A stretch of 64,000 nucleotides of DNA from Strigops habroptila (lineage: Eukaryota; Chordata; Aves; Psittaciformes; Psittacidae), in the NCBI RefSeq assembly GCF_004027225.2, contig NC_046358.1, forward strand, positions 8,277,284-8,341,283, given 5' to 3'. The translations under genes were made by a program, and so were the position numbers. Numbering within the stretch: the first letter of the stretch is position 1; each line of letters starts with the position of its first letter. Under the pieces are notes generated by a model, which worked only from the letters and a program-made list of their open reading frames with translations, was not told where the DNA came from and ran no database searches. Positions 35,001 through 50,000 of the stretch are shown here, in pieces.

Positions 35001-38000
35001 GACAAGCCCCCAAAGGTCTATGAAAGAAGTGTTATGTCCTGCTTTAGCCCTTTCCATTAGGTCATTGTAATAGTACTTCAGACAATCCAAACTAAAACAG
35101 CAGATCTTGGATTTGGTTACTTGCTTGCGAGCTTCCTTGATTGCATCATCCAGATATTTTTGTGACCAATTAGCATCTTCATATAAGTTTGCCATTGTCC
35201 TGAAGAAGCATTAGAAGAAAATAATGAAAGAGGAGTAATGCTGTGGTTTGGCTTCAGAGAACTTTTGTGCAACCTGTTTGCCTGTTTCTTAATTCTTATG
35301 GGGTTTGCAACTTAAAATTAAACACACCTAAAATAGTCTTATGTCAGGAGCAGACAAAACCTCCAAGCGCTCCTGGTTTTGATAATAAAAGTTTATGTGG
35401 ATTCAAAAATGAACTGAGAAATTCAAGAGAGAAAAAAAAAAAAGCACCCAAGGCTATTAAATGCAAAGACTCCACAAGTCCTCAGAAAATCCATTTCTTG
35501 GAAGGTGGGGAATGTTCTAGGGAGCAGTCACTACTAGTTTGCTCTGGTCCTATGTTTGTTTTCAAGCACCTCCTAATGGCTCCTGCCAGTGAGAGAACTG
35601 GACATGTCCTAGTATGGCCATTTTTAGTGTCTCCCTGAAATCATACACAGACAGCTATACTTAGATCTCCACATGCATACAGAGAAGCTAAAAGAATTTT
35701 GGCAAATGCTTAGACAAATCTGCCATTAAGGTTTGGAATTACATGAAAGGACTGAAACACAATTCACTGAAAAAAAACTCCCCACTTCCAACCAGGTGTA
35801 GAGGAGCGGACCTACCTAGAACCCACTTAATTAAATACTTAAGTATTTGTATCATCTGCTCTATGCTCACTGGGAGAAGAGAGTACTTTATATTGACCAA
35901 CCACAGCTGCAGTATCTCCAGGGTCAGTAACTTGGCGACATTTGTTGGGCTGTCTGTGACAGTATTAATTCCACTAGCCCCAAATACATCTTTACCAGAA
36001 GGAGATGCAGTCTAAATCCAAAATGAAAGTGAGAATAAGCAGTAAATGGCAGACATAAATTCTTCTTCTCATCTTTCTTCAATTTCCAGTCTAAAGATGA
36101 ATTTGTTGCATTTAGTCTAAGATATAATTGATAAAATATGAACAGGGAATAGAACATTTACATTAAAACATCAGGCATAAACTGTGTCAATGTTGTAAAA
36201 AAGGCAGCTGATGAATGTGACGAGTGATCTCTTACTCAGTGTTTTTAGTTTCTTTGCTCTAGGTGGACACAGGGGAGATTGTGGGGAACATGGAAATGCT
36301 GTTGCTTTACTAAGTGCCATATGAGCTGATGGTGCTTTACAAATAGTCAAAGGTATTGAGCAGAGAGTAAAAACATAAGCCTTGCTTAGGTCATTCTCAC
36401 CATGTGGTACCCGATAAACCACCAATGTAGGAAATGCAGTCTAACAGATTGAGTTTCTGGAGACCCAGCAGGCTGCCATACATCGCTGTCAGGGATCTCG
36501 TCCCTCCACCAGTAGTTGTGATGGCCACCACTGGCACCTGTAAAACACAGCAAGGCAGAAGGAGCGAAAGCCATGCATGTATTAGTGACAAGCAACCCTT
36601 TCTACTGCAGAAATCAGATAACAGGTTACAGGTATTGATACAAGCAGTGACACTACTCCATGCAAAAAGGATGTGATTGTTGCAAAAGGCTTCTGTCGCC
36701 ACCAACTGACTGATGGGAGAGAGGTGTCTTGTGTCTTACCCACTCAGATCGGGTGGGTGGGAGGCTGTTTACTTAATATATAATTGGAAATCAATGTCAT
36801 CACCCTGGAATTCTTCTCAAAGTGTATGATTAGAAGCCACCATAGAAAATACAGGATTTACCATGCCAGAGCAGATTAGGGATCCGTGATTCTGCCTCTA
36901 ACAATGACCAGCGTCTCAAAAGAATGCACAGCACACTGTAATCAGCCAGACCTCACAATAGCCAAAGCCTTCCTGGCCTCAGGCCACTCATTACTTTATG
37001 TCCTGAAGAACAATCATCAATAGGGCTTCCCCCGACTCCAAGGTCCAAGTGCAATTGAAGAGACAGACTATTCTTCTCTTAATCTTTTCCCAATCTAGTA
37101 CACCCTTTGCTTCCATTAGCATCTTGAGTTGCGTGGATGTTCACATGCCCTATGGAAAATGGCTATTTATACCTATCAAGTATTAGCTTCTAATTTTATC
37201 AAGCAATCTGCTGTTCTAAAATCAATGAATAGAGCTTGAAGAATATAGTTCTCCTATGGAAAAAAACATCAATTTAAAAATGTTTTTCCTGCCCTATGCT
37301 AAGTAAGAACTTAAAATCTCAGAAATTTTATAAAATAGTAGTGAGACAAACTTTAATCATCTAAACCAAAACTAGAATAATTTCAAAAACTTAATATTTT
37401 GGTTTTTACATTTTCTAACCATTTTCATTATGAATTGAAATTCTAATGTTAATTTATCCTTTCTTTTTTTCAGTTCAAATAGAAGTCAAAAAGAAAGTAG
37501 GAATTTCTTTTTCTTCACAATTTTGAAGTTCAACACTTGAATAAGAGAGCCAGGCTAATTAGACCTTTTGAAAAAATAGTTTTCGTCTTGCCATTTTGTT
37601 CTTACCACCTCAACCACTTTTTTATGGGTCAGAAAACTCAGACAGCTATATGAAAATGTTCTTTCCAGCATTCTTGAAAATCTGATTTCCTATATTATTC
37701 TCTGGACTGAAATCTAAAATAAGATTTTTTAAAATTTCTTTTATTTTCAGCTACAGAGATGTTTTGCTGTTGCTCTGCCTGTATTTCAACAATTCTCAAC
37801 AACTCAGCTATGCATAAGCACTTACAAAACTTATGGCTGAATTATGGGGGCAGGACCAGGGGCTTCAGTGATAAAGCTACACTTCTAATCAACTGTTTCA
37901 TTATTCATTCAACAATGCTGTGAGATTCACTCTTCTTATTCAGCTTAACAGTTTTACTCCAGTAGTCAGTTTTCCCAACAAAACACTTTTTCTGCTGGAG

Positions 38001-41000
38001 AAACCATCCAAAGTATTTTTATTCAGATGTCTGTGTGAAAAAGTTTGTTTCCTCCCTTCAAAATGCTTTACAAATTCCAAGACCAGCACCTTGTCTCTGT
38101 TAAGGCTCACTATTTCCCAGGCAACAGTTCTAGGTGTTCCATGTTTGCCCACTGTAAATTTTCCTTCTGAAACCCATGGGCAATTTCAGGAATGTGTTTA
38201 ACTAAGGACCTGTTGAGAAGTTCTGGGGCTAAAAAGGCATGTATCCTGCCTTCTCTGCTCTGCTGCATGAACCAGCTACTGCTTCTCTTGTTCATCTCTT
38301 GCCCTAGCTGGCCATGCCTGCCCCAAGAACATCAGGATTAATTAAGCTGTTTTTATTTGTGGTTTTGATTTGTAGGCCAGGCCCCCTATCCTCTGAAATA
38401 TCAGAGAGGAATTGCTACCAGGGACTGTATTGGCTTGCCTCATGCTCTTTCAGGTCCTCCTCCAAATGAAGAATCTTTTTCAGAGCAGCAGCAACATATT
38501 TCTTCCTTTTCCGCAGGAAGTCCTGCTCTTCCATGCACAGGCCAAACCCCAAGCGCACATCAAGGTCTCCTGAGCTGGAAGAGACAACGGGACAAGTCAA
38601 TGCACGTCATTTATAGCTGATTTCAAGACTTGTAGGGCAGGTAGTCAGCAAATTTCACAAATTATCTGTAAAACATACTGCATATTGATCAAGTAACACA
38701 AGGAAAAGGAGCATTTCTATTCCCAGCAAGGAGTAATAGCGAGGATGAAGAGGAGTTTCCAAGGTGCTTTATATTTCTTGTGAACATAGGCACAAATACA
38801 AGACACATAAGCCATGGAAAGATCACCAAAAGGGGTAATTGCAGTAATCATTTTTTTCTGTATCCATTCAATGTCACTGTGACATTCTGGAAAACTCAAG
38901 TGATAACAGTATTTAAAGTGAAGGTCTAATGAGTTGTATGATGGAGCTTGAACTGCAAAGCAGGCATCACCCCCTGCTCAGCCTCTGTCTCGTGAAAGCC
39001 TTTCACCTGTGTGCTGAACAGATTTCTAGATAAGCATTTGCAAGCTTCATCCTGCAAATATATAAGAATATTCATCATTTTTTCCACATAGGCAGCCACA
39101 CTGAATTTTCTCCCTTTAGAAATGTGAAGCACAATTTAAAGAATATGCAGAAAAAGAAGTTACAAAAGTATTCAAATGGCAGCTAATTTTTTGTGCCTTC
39201 AACATAAATGCACGTTACTGAAAACAGCACTCAATATTGACCAAATCTTCTGAGTCACATCAACCTCTGGTGGCTGCAGACCCTATCCTGAACATTATTT
39301 TCATCAATATTTCACAAACCTGATTGTTTCAAGGGTTAATGTTAGTAACCTTTGTTTTCCAGCAAATTTGGTATATCATAGTGTAATTTTGAAAATAGAA
39401 ATAGGTCAACTGACCGACCTTATAAAACAAACACCTTTTTTAGCTACAGATTAAAATTTCTCTTGCTCCCTCTATAAATCTGTATCTGACAGATTTACAT
39501 TTGAGTGTTTGGCTATGGGCTGGGATTGAACAGGTAGCTCTTCTTACGCTCTGAATTTCGTCTACACAAACTGCTTCCATGCTCTGAAAATCCACCTTGC
39601 TTCCCTTCTGTATATCACCCAGTAGTAGGGTCGCTGTGGACTGTTTTTAGCTGCACCATAAAACCTTATTGTCTTCAATTTTACCTATCACTTGTGCACT
39701 TCTGTCCTTGTGAGTCGACAGAGGTGCCAACCTAGAGGTCAGGTCTCAGGTCCCATTCTGCTCAGTGAAGCAGGAGAAGGAGCGGAAGCCAGGTTGCCCT
39801 ACGTTTTGTGATTTTGCAAAGTTAGGGTAGAGTTTATTTCAGTCACCATGCGGATTTAACTATTGACATAAATAGGCAACAAAACTAACATGTGAGTAGT
39901 GCAGTTTTATTCATGTCTAAGAAAAGTAGTCATAAAATAGACTGATATACTCCTGAAGAAACCTACCAAGGCTCATAAACTCATATTGAACTGCATGATC
40001 CTGTAACCGCAGCAGACTTGCACTTACCTCAGGCACCACGTGAGTACAGGGCAAAGCACTCACGGGGCATGTGTTCTCCTCTCCACCTATCATAGAAAAA
40101 AGCCTAGATAACTAGTTTACAGTAATCCTGGATGATAGGAAAAAAGAGGCTATCTTACCATTTTCTTGCTGTCAAGCACAAGTGAAAGGAATAATCCTAG
40201 AAGTCCAGAAAATAAAGCTAATTACCACCAAGTTTTAAAACACTTATCACATTCGGGCAATTCTCATTCAGCAAGAGAGGAAGTTCTCAAATAATAATTC
40301 ACATGGCTGAGGACATTATTTTGGTACAATTCACCAAATTCCCACTCCCTGTTCTGGAATCAAATTCTCTCTTATCTAACAAGCCCCTCTCTTTGGGGCT
40401 GTTAGTGTACCACGAGCTTGCATGTTACACCAGCTTATAATGTGCATACTTAGAAGGAGCAACAAGAATGAGACAAGTTACATTATTAAAAAAAGACATA
40501 TACATAGTTACATACAAAAGCACTCTCAATAATTTTAAAGTTATAATCGGAGTAAATTTGTATTCTGGATATTATTATTATTACTACTACTATTAGCCAT
40601 TCTGGAATTCTCCCAAAAGACATTTCTGAATACATGTGAATAATGGTCATTTCTGCTCGTTGAAACCACTGAATTCTAACCTTGGGATGCAGGTTTGCAA
40701 TGATTTTCATATTATTTTAATTATTGTTAACACCTCCTTCCTATAAAGTGAATAGGACAGTGTTAATTTTTTTAACATTATCAATAAATAGCTGATGATA
40801 CTTTACACAGTGATTTTGTTCATCTGGTAACTTACTTCTAGAAGGACAATAAAATATTTAAACAACAAAATATTATTTCAAAAGTTTGATAGCACTCACC
40901 TCTTCTACTGTTACCTCTTTCTGCAAAGGGAGTGAATTCAGAGGAAAGGAAAGGACCCCAGATTTCTCCGTTTCATTTTTATCTGCCAGCTGAAACAGTG

Positions 41001-44000
41001 TAAGAAGCGGTAGGAATGCACACATGAAAGGTTTGTCATCTCTAGAACTTACTCTACTAGGAGGGCTAGTTCAGTTCACTGATTACTTAATTTCTTCTTC
41101 TCATTTCATTGAGGTTAATGATAACACACAGGAGGGAAACTTACCTCTTCTGGTAATATGATATCCAGTCTCGTCTGGTCATTTATGATGCAGTGAAATA
41201 TGATGATGTTAAGGCTAGGTTCAGAGGCCAGCAAAATCTTTTGGCTTCCTTCATGGGATCCTTTCACTATAAATGTAAGCTCCTGGTCTAAACACAGGGG
41301 TTGCGGTAGTGGAGGGTGGGGTGGGGTGGGGAGGAAGAGAGAATTTTAACTATTCAAAAAGAAAACAGACATAACTAATAAAATCCACTTCTACTCTGAA
41401 CACTTTCTTACACAAGTTACTGTTTACTTGAATTAACTTAAAAACTAGAGAAGAGTCCTGATATATTTATCAGAGATATATTTTACAGCAAAGCCCTGAT
41501 TTGGTGGTGGCTTCCATTTTGTGCAGACCCCTTTGATACAACTTTACATTTCAATTTAAGAGCTTAAGTTTACTATTTTTGCTCAAGCAACAACAACAAA
41601 TAATCTCTTTCAGAAACCTGAAGGTGCAGAAACTTTGTACATATTCAAACCCAAATTAAACATAAAGGGTAAGATTTCTACATATTAATTCTAACATAAT
41701 ATTAAAGAAAGATCTAAATTAGTTAAAAATTTTCATTTTGAACTATGAGACAAATTTAAACAATGAGACTATTTTGAACTATGAACAAAGAGAACTGATA
41801 TATTCTTTTCCAAGTTTTCAATGCTAGTATAAATGGCTCTATTTTTGCATCAAGTGAAGATTTGGCTTGGAACTGAATACTTGACTAACATGAATTTTGA
41901 CAGATACAATCTTTCTGCAAGGTGGGGCATAGTGAAACTAAGTGTTATGTGACACAGCTAGAGTAACAGATTATTAATTTTTCAACATCTGTTGAAACAT
42001 CTGAATCACAACGCAAAGAACAATAGGTTAATGAAGCAATAACCTCACTTGTGGATTGCTGCTTCAGCTTCCCTGTATCCACTCTAACCTCCAAACAGGA
42101 AACCTCACGTGCCTGTAGCGAGAGAAGATAAATGATGATTGAGAGAAGCACAAATGTGATTGCAAGTGATTCATACTGTTCTTAACCAAACCCTCTAGTT
42201 CATCAATGAGCAACATAATTATTATGTATTTCTATGTCTTCAGATAACAAAGGCAATAGTGACAAGGCATTTTGATAAGTTTGAAAGTAAAGAGAAACAA
42301 ACAACTCATGAGCTCATGCTCTCGAAGATGAGACCCATTCAAAATAATAGGTGTATTGACACATGGGACTATTCTTGTGAGCATGTTATCACATTGTTCA
42401 TTAAACCCCTGATTGTTATGGGTGTAATGAGGGACTAATGCATAGAAAAATCAAGTTTATAGAAGAAAGTAGGTGGCACATATATGCTGACGGAAGCCTC
42501 ACAACATGGCAACAACAGATCCTTTTTCTCCATACGACTGTGACTTCTAGTACTGACTCTGGGACACAGCAGAGTTTCCAGAGTTAAAAATATGAACACT
42601 TTTTATTCAGGCAAGAGAAAGATTGTAAAAAATAAACATTACCACTAGTACTCCATTAGTAATAATGGCATCAGGATAGTCCAGACTGAAAAACAAAATG
42701 GAAAATATAACGTCATAGATTGGACAATTCAGATAAATATTTAATTCTATGAGTTAGTATATTACTCATTTTCCTCCCTTCAACTTGACATTTCTAACAT
42801 TCTCACTCAAAAATACTGTAAGACTTTTAGCAAGCATAGTTTTGATGACAAGCTGAGTTGTAAGTTTTTCCATCCACCCATGGCAGAATATCCAGCTAAG
42901 CTTTTACTCCTGTGGGTTTTTTGTTGGTTTTTTTTTTTTGCTTTAGTAAACCGTATAATTAATTCTGATATGTGACATACTGAGTTTGAGGAGCGCTGGA
43001 GGCTTTTACATCCACCTTGATTTTTTTGATCATTACATAGTTTTTACCCAGTTTCTTTTTCTTGAAATACTAACACGCTTTTCTGGATTTCCACATTTTT
43101 TAAATGATTACTATAATGGCAGATGAAATTGTACTCATCTCTACAAAGACATTTGTAAAATGCATGTGAGATTTTAACATATTACTATATGTGTAAAAGT
43201 GTTTTCACTTATCCATCTAGGGACAGAAGTGGGTTCATACACTGCAGACGCCAATTTTTATATCCTTAAGTATTTTTTCCCCTCAGAAATATTAGGCAAT
43301 GTCGCATTAAGGATATCTTACAACACACTATTTTATTGAATTGCAGATGTAAATTCATACAGTATTTCATTAAAACAGATTAGTCAGTCCAAAGGGAATA
43401 TATACGTATATAATATTATAAGGATTGAGCAGATAGTATGAGCTGTTTATTCAGACCTTACAAGCTATGGATTATACAGTCTGTAGTATCACATAGTTAT
43501 ATAGTTCACATATGTGTTTCATCTCAGCTGTAACAAGGCATTACACTTCCTTTAAAATTAGACAAGTTACACTGTTGTTATCCATTCTAAGGGAAGGTTT
43601 ATCACAACAGTTGCGATAAACACAAATGAAAATAGCTTTGTAAAATTTCTCATGACAAAGAATTCTCTCAAAATTTCAATGTTCTTAAACAATTTACATT
43701 TTCATTTCCAAATCAATATTTTCCTTTAAGAAAAAGATACGGATTGTCTAAATTCAGTGCAAAACACTCAGGAAAGCTTTCAAGTAAAAGAAAGCAAACA
43801 AGCAAACAAAAAACCAACCAACCAACCAAAACAAAACAAACATGCATAGAAATGTGTTTAAATACCACTCAAGTTTCAGTTCAGACACAAACTTTGCACT
43901 TAATTGCTATTTTGCAGTCAAATAGTTGTAACGACATATGCTGTCATTGTCCTCAAATACTTCACTAAAAAAATTAAGAAAAGCAGAGAAACAGAGCGGT

Positions 44001-47000
44001 GGATATTAAAAGATCTCAGCCTGCATAGCCTGGTGAAATGAAGGTGGAAAGACAGGAGATGTCTCTTCATGGAAGTAAATACCCAGTAGATTGTACTACT
44101 ATTTGAGGTATTGGTATCAGCAAAGTACAAAGTTCTGATAGTTAGGAGGTCCAGGGCATGACCTTCAAACAGGGCGAAGAAACCTACACGATTGGACAGA
44201 ATGGCTTGGAAGGCTCCTGGGAAGAACCAGGACAACAGAGGCATTAAGCACCAATGGCTGAGGTGTCCCTTTTGGTCATCTGCAGTCACTGCAGTAAGGA
44301 AGCCCAGATTCAGTCTCTTTTTGGTTACTCTCCATGTGGCACTTGCACCTTTTATATCCTGAATTTCAAGGCTATTGCTGGGTACAACGTAAGACATGTT
44401 TTAAGAAGAGCAAAAGCACTGACCTTGCTCTGAAGCTGTGAAATTAGCTACGGCTAGAAATACAACTGAGCTGGGTGCAGAAGAACTCTCACTATTCAGG
44501 TTGACAGGGACCTTTGTATTTTGCCTATCTGTGGACCACTGTACAACCACATCTCAGGACTTAGCTGGTAATTTCCCTAACAACCAACCTATTAGACAGC
44601 CCTCGTTACATACATGCTAACTACATACTAACACTCCTGTCCTCTCCTCCATCACAGTTTGTGATTTCTGGCCTTTTTTAATGCAGTCCTCAGTTTTACT
44701 GCGAGAATTGAGAGCATATGATAGCCTGTGGCCGGGGAAGCCAGGAACAGAGACCCTGGGCATCCTTCTCCACTAAATGTCTATTAAAGGGGTGCCTAAC
44801 ACTGCAGTGGACTTTGTGAGCCCAGGGATCACTTCCCAACACCTGATATGTGTCAGATTGCTGCCTTCTCCTTTTTAGATCATACCTGACTTACAGCAAT
44901 ATGAGCAATATTGTCGGGGAAGTTGCAGTACGTGGATTCTTAGATTACAGTTCACATTCAGAGTAGACTACTATGCATGGGGGATCACCTTTCTCAACGT
45001 AAAACTTCTGCCTTCAGTACTCTTTGAGGCCCTGTGGCTTCTTGCCACAAACACAAATACGAACAGTACATTTTGCCCCCAATGGATGGAGGCTCAGCAG
45101 TGCCTAAACCAAATGGCTAGCATGATCTGCTGGTCCCCCCATACATGGGGAAATTTCTCAAAAAAACACAGCAGAATTACAGAAAGAAAAAAAGACTTTT
45201 ATTTTCTAAAAATTATGCTTTTGCCACATTTTAATAATATTTAACTTCTATACAACTTTTTGTACACCTATTTACATTTATTTGTGTTAAGTGGCCTTTG
45301 TTTTAAGTATCATCTTTCACAATTGAAATACAAGAAAAGGGAGGGGAACGCGAGATGAAAGGTTTTGTTAGAGAAGTCCTTCATTCTTCTAAGAGTTGTT
45401 TTAGATGCAATTCCTTAACTTGGGGCATCTGAAAGATAGAAAGAGGCCAAAAAGAAGATCAGCAGACCCAGCAAATACCCAGGGGCCCTCAGACCTCTCC
45501 TTGGAAACTCAAAGTACCTTTTAGTTCAGCAGAAGTCTCTTTGAGGCCCCTCAATATCAGGTGTGGGCTTCAGTAGAAGTCAGAGGGGAGGGGGATGTTG
45601 AGTGAGCGAAGCCACCTAGTCAAGCGGGATCCCGTATCTGTAGCAACGCGTGGAGGCTCATGCTGATCCTGGACGCTACCAGTGAAAACAAAGGGGGGAA
45701 AGCGCACATTACCATTGATAACCATCTGAAAATTACACAGAAAGCACTAAAGTACTCAAATCAGCAACCTGTGTACAACGACCTTACCTTTTCTGTCACT
45801 GCTGCTCGAGGGCAGCAGCTCTCATGCCAGCTGGGCTCATGTTATAGGCCCATAAAACACTGGGCAGGCGTTTGCAATCCCTTGGCTTGGTTGCTGGTGA
45901 AAAGGCACTTGGAGGAAGGAGCATGCCTTCCTCTCTGTGTCGTTAGGATCAAACATCTGGCTTTCAGTGCCTGCCATGGGTAGTGGCAGAAAGGTGAGCA
46001 TTTGCAGGTACTGCAGGAGTAGTGCAAGACTGAGGCAAAACGAGAGGGGTTTTTGCAGTTGTGGAAACCAAGCTACCAAAATGAAGGCTTTCTTCCATTT
46101 TAAATAAAAGATAATGGGAATGAATGCAGGAACCAATTTCATATGGCCCACCAGGGGATCGTGAGGGAGTTTTCACAATGTTCTTTGGTAAAAGTAACAC
46201 AAAACCCAATTTTTGCAGTGAGGTCAATAGGCAGACAAAAATAGGAGTCACAAACCCACTACTGTAGGTGCAACACAGAAAACTTTCTTGGGCTGGGGTC
46301 ACATTTCATGTGTGATATTATTTATCTGAAATGCTGGAAAGAAAGAACAGGCTAATACAGTAAATTTGCAGTTGATAAAGTCTGGAATGAAGATGGGAAA
46401 GGAATGAAAAACTACTTAAGATAGTGTCAGACAAAATGTGCTGGTGGGAATGATTACAAATTTCAGACAAACTGCCATATTTACCCCCCAAAAAGTATGT
46501 TTTCATTGTTCCCATCACAATACCAGATTTGTAGAAACTGTACCCTGTGATTAGTTGTACTTCTTTTTAACACTATGGTTGGCTCTCCCTCTCTGAACAT
46601 TACCTCTAATCTCTGTCAACACCTCTTCCATCCAGCAATGCCAAAAACCCTTGCTAAAATCTGCTGAGCTTGCTCAACACCGGAGAGGTCAGTTTGGTTC
46701 TTAGCTTTCTGGTGACCCATCTCAACTACTTCAGTCTTTCAGAACTTTTCAGGGTTCTTTATATCACTGGTAATGCAATCCCCATTGTCTCCAATTCTAG
46801 TGCACAAACCTTTTCATCAATTACTCCCAACATCACACTTCTCTATGTTGAGGGGGGAAAAAATCCCTCTCAATATCCTCCCAAGATCACAATACTTAAT
46901 CAGTTCAGATGCAGTTACATCTTTATTCCAAACTTGACTGGTGGGCAGAACAGCACTGACCACCATACATGTGCAAGAAATGCAAATAAGGAATTGTAGG

Positions 47001-50000
47001 AGAAATGTCTATCTGCCTTCTGACAAGAAACCCATTTTCCCAGAGAAGCATCTTCCCTTTTCTCAGGATATTCCCTAGCTTATGATGCAGCCATTTCTTG
47101 CCTTTGCATGTGGGGTTTTTCAGGCCATAGCTATTACATTGGTCACCCAGGTACCACACCATGAATGAAAAAAGCAGATCAAATGTGTTCTTGCTGTAGC
47201 AACTGAACCATGACCACAGTTATGTTAAAATCTCTTCCTTGGGACTGCCAAGGGTCTTTTTATTTTACAGTCCCAACCATCATCTTCCAACCAGTAGAAT
47301 TCCTACTCAGACAGAAACTGCAGAAATTGCTGAATTTCTAACTTTATCTATGTCTCCAGGAAAAAGCAATTGGCTACAAGGTCCGATAGAAGAGTTTGAC
47401 AGAGAACCGGCACACACATGCTCCAAGACAAATTCCAGCCTCTGTCCCCATATGCAAACCCAGTCATGCACAACATCCAAGCCAGACAATCTACCTAGAC
47501 CTCCCTCATCAAGAGACAAGATTATCAAGAGTATGATTCTATGTGCCAATTCCATAAGCCATCCTCTAACTTGCAAACAGATTAAGATCCTAGACAGGCC
47601 ATTTGGGATGTCTACTGGAGCTGCCTTCCCCATTGCCATTGTTGGTGTTGTGACACTCTTGTGATAGGCACCCTTTGTCTTGTCTAATGACATCTAGGCT
47701 TGGCACTCCTTCTTCAAAGGGTCAAAACTTCTTGAATACTGTAATTGTCATCATACTTCCTTGCATGTTGATTCAATGACAAAAAGAGAACAGGACGAAA
47801 TTGGTGGCCAGGAGGTAGCAGTCAAACAGAGAAAAAATGTCATTCTCAGATATTCAAAATCTTTAAAATGTGTATCCTGAAATCCCAGCTTACTAGACTC
47901 GAATGAAAACATCTAGATACTGCTTTTAGAGACTGTAGATTTAAGAATCACTGTCGCATATCAACCAGGTTTTCAAACTATTTCTATATTAAATACAATA
48001 GTTTATTTAGAATTTAGGACTCTACTCACGTGTTCTGCAATGTGAACTCCACCTCCAGCTCCTCACGTGCCTGAAGAGAAGGGAAAATGAAAGAAACGTA
48101 TATTACTTATTTTTCTTCATAGCTTTTATTGTACTTATTACATACAATTTGTAAAATATTTATTTAGAACAACAGTCAGAAAAATTCCCAGAACATAAGA
48201 ATAATTGGAAAAAAAATCAACAAAACCACAACATCAACAAAAAACCAAATAACCATGCCAACTGATGATACTGAATTTTAAGATACTGAAAAAACAGTTA
48301 CTAAAACTAGGTTTTTGAGATTTAAATGCCATATAAGCATGGAAACATAGGAACTGCTATTCTGCTGAAACAGCCATATTTCAGATTTAAATTCACCAAC
48401 ACAAAAAGAATTATCTGCTTTTATATTATTACAGTTGAAAGAGGCTGAAAATTCAGAACTTATACCAAGAGCCAACAAAGAAAGCAGAAATACTCAGAAT
48501 TAAAGCACCAGGTAATTATTTCTAGCCGGTTCTACCCTAGATTTTTAGCACAGATATTTGTTCTTAACAAAAACTATCAGGGAGCCCTTATACAAGGATT
48601 TAGTCTTTCTTGTAATTTCAACAAAATAACATATAAGTAGATTTTTCGTAATACGAAACACTGTAAAAGGATATAATTCAAAGAAAGGAAAGAAATTGCT
48701 TTTATTCTCACCAATTTATTTTCTCACCTGTGGATTCAGCTGAAACTTCACTCGAACAGTACGTCCTACAGTGAGTTTATCTATATCAAAGAGAATTGTG
48801 CAGAGTTCATCATCCCTTGTGACTGTGTCTTCGTCACAGACCTTCAGCTCCAGCACATTCTGCACAAACAGGTTAAGAATACTGTGGAGTTATTTCTATA
48901 ACTAAGTGTTTCATAAGGCACGAAAATCTCAAGCCTAGGTCTTCCTCCCTCCTCTAGTTTCAGGAGAAGAAGGAAAAAGGAGAAAGAGAAGCAGAAAAGG
49001 GAAAGACTATGTGGAGTATTAGACTTCACATTACTGATAACTGTACATACACAAAGCAGGCTTGCCTGCCTAGGAAAATTAAACAAGACAACCAGGTCGT
49101 GCAGAATATTATTTGTGATAAATAACTGTATTAAATCATAGAATCATAAAATGGTTAGGGTTGGAAAGGACCTTAAGGTCATGTTTCTACATTTATTTTG
49201 TAGCTTTTGGCTCTGAGTGTATAAAGCAGGAAGAGGTACATAAAAAATGTTTAAAGGATTTCCTCTCCATCATATCTAGAACTAACTGATCTAACTGCTG
49301 GTTTTATGCGACCTATATCTTGGGTTTCACTTTTATATCTCAAGGTAGGGAATAGGATAGTAAGGCCATATTCTGCAGGGCGTTTAATTGCTTCTCACTG
49401 CTTCAGTATAGTAAACGTTTAAGTACCAAATAGCTGGAACAGAACAATACCCAGGAGGATGTAAGCAACAGAATTTTTTCTGAGGAATCTTTAACACCTC
49501 CAGAGTTTAGAATCTAGCTATATACTTTTTGGGTTATTGTAGTTTTGCTTTATCTATTGACTATCTGCTCACAGAAAATGATGAAAACCATTGATTTTCA
49601 CCACCTTGATTCTGCGGTCGATCTTATAGCAGAAAGCTTCGTTCCAGACAGGGTTTTTGCTGTTCCTGATGGTTCTGGTCCGAACCTTCTCAGTTGAGGC
49701 AGTAGGCAGCCACAGTGTCACATAACAATCTGAAAGAGTGACTGTATAACGAGAAGATGAGCAGAGTGATAATACATCCAGAAAAAGAATGACTGCACTG
49801 TGCACATTTAACCTTAATAAGACAAAGGTAACATGGCAGGGGCTTTCTTCCTAAAATATACAGGGTGAGGAGTAAATAACGCAATGAAGCACTCATGGGA
49901 AAACAGAAACATCCACACACATTTGCCATGCTCATTCCCACGTTCTCACTCTTAGACAGACTCACTCTTCTTTGAAAATGCTACTTTATATTTGAAATTG

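Noticed and set aside
39061-39131. GRKFSVAAY-like frame considered for the linker microexon of gene B
   Set aside because: Superficially similar to the linker of related enzymes, but there is no donor at a phase-compatible position.
40026-40073. Alternative microexon ending CCTGAG/gtaagt in gene B
   Set aside because: The donor is excellent, but the frame required by exon 12 meets a stop and no acceptor gives the right phase after exon 10.
43918-44397. 159-codon minus-strand frame in gene B intron 6
   Set aside because: No recognisable domain, no splice-site context, and conserved PLA2G4 exons on both sides join directly without it.
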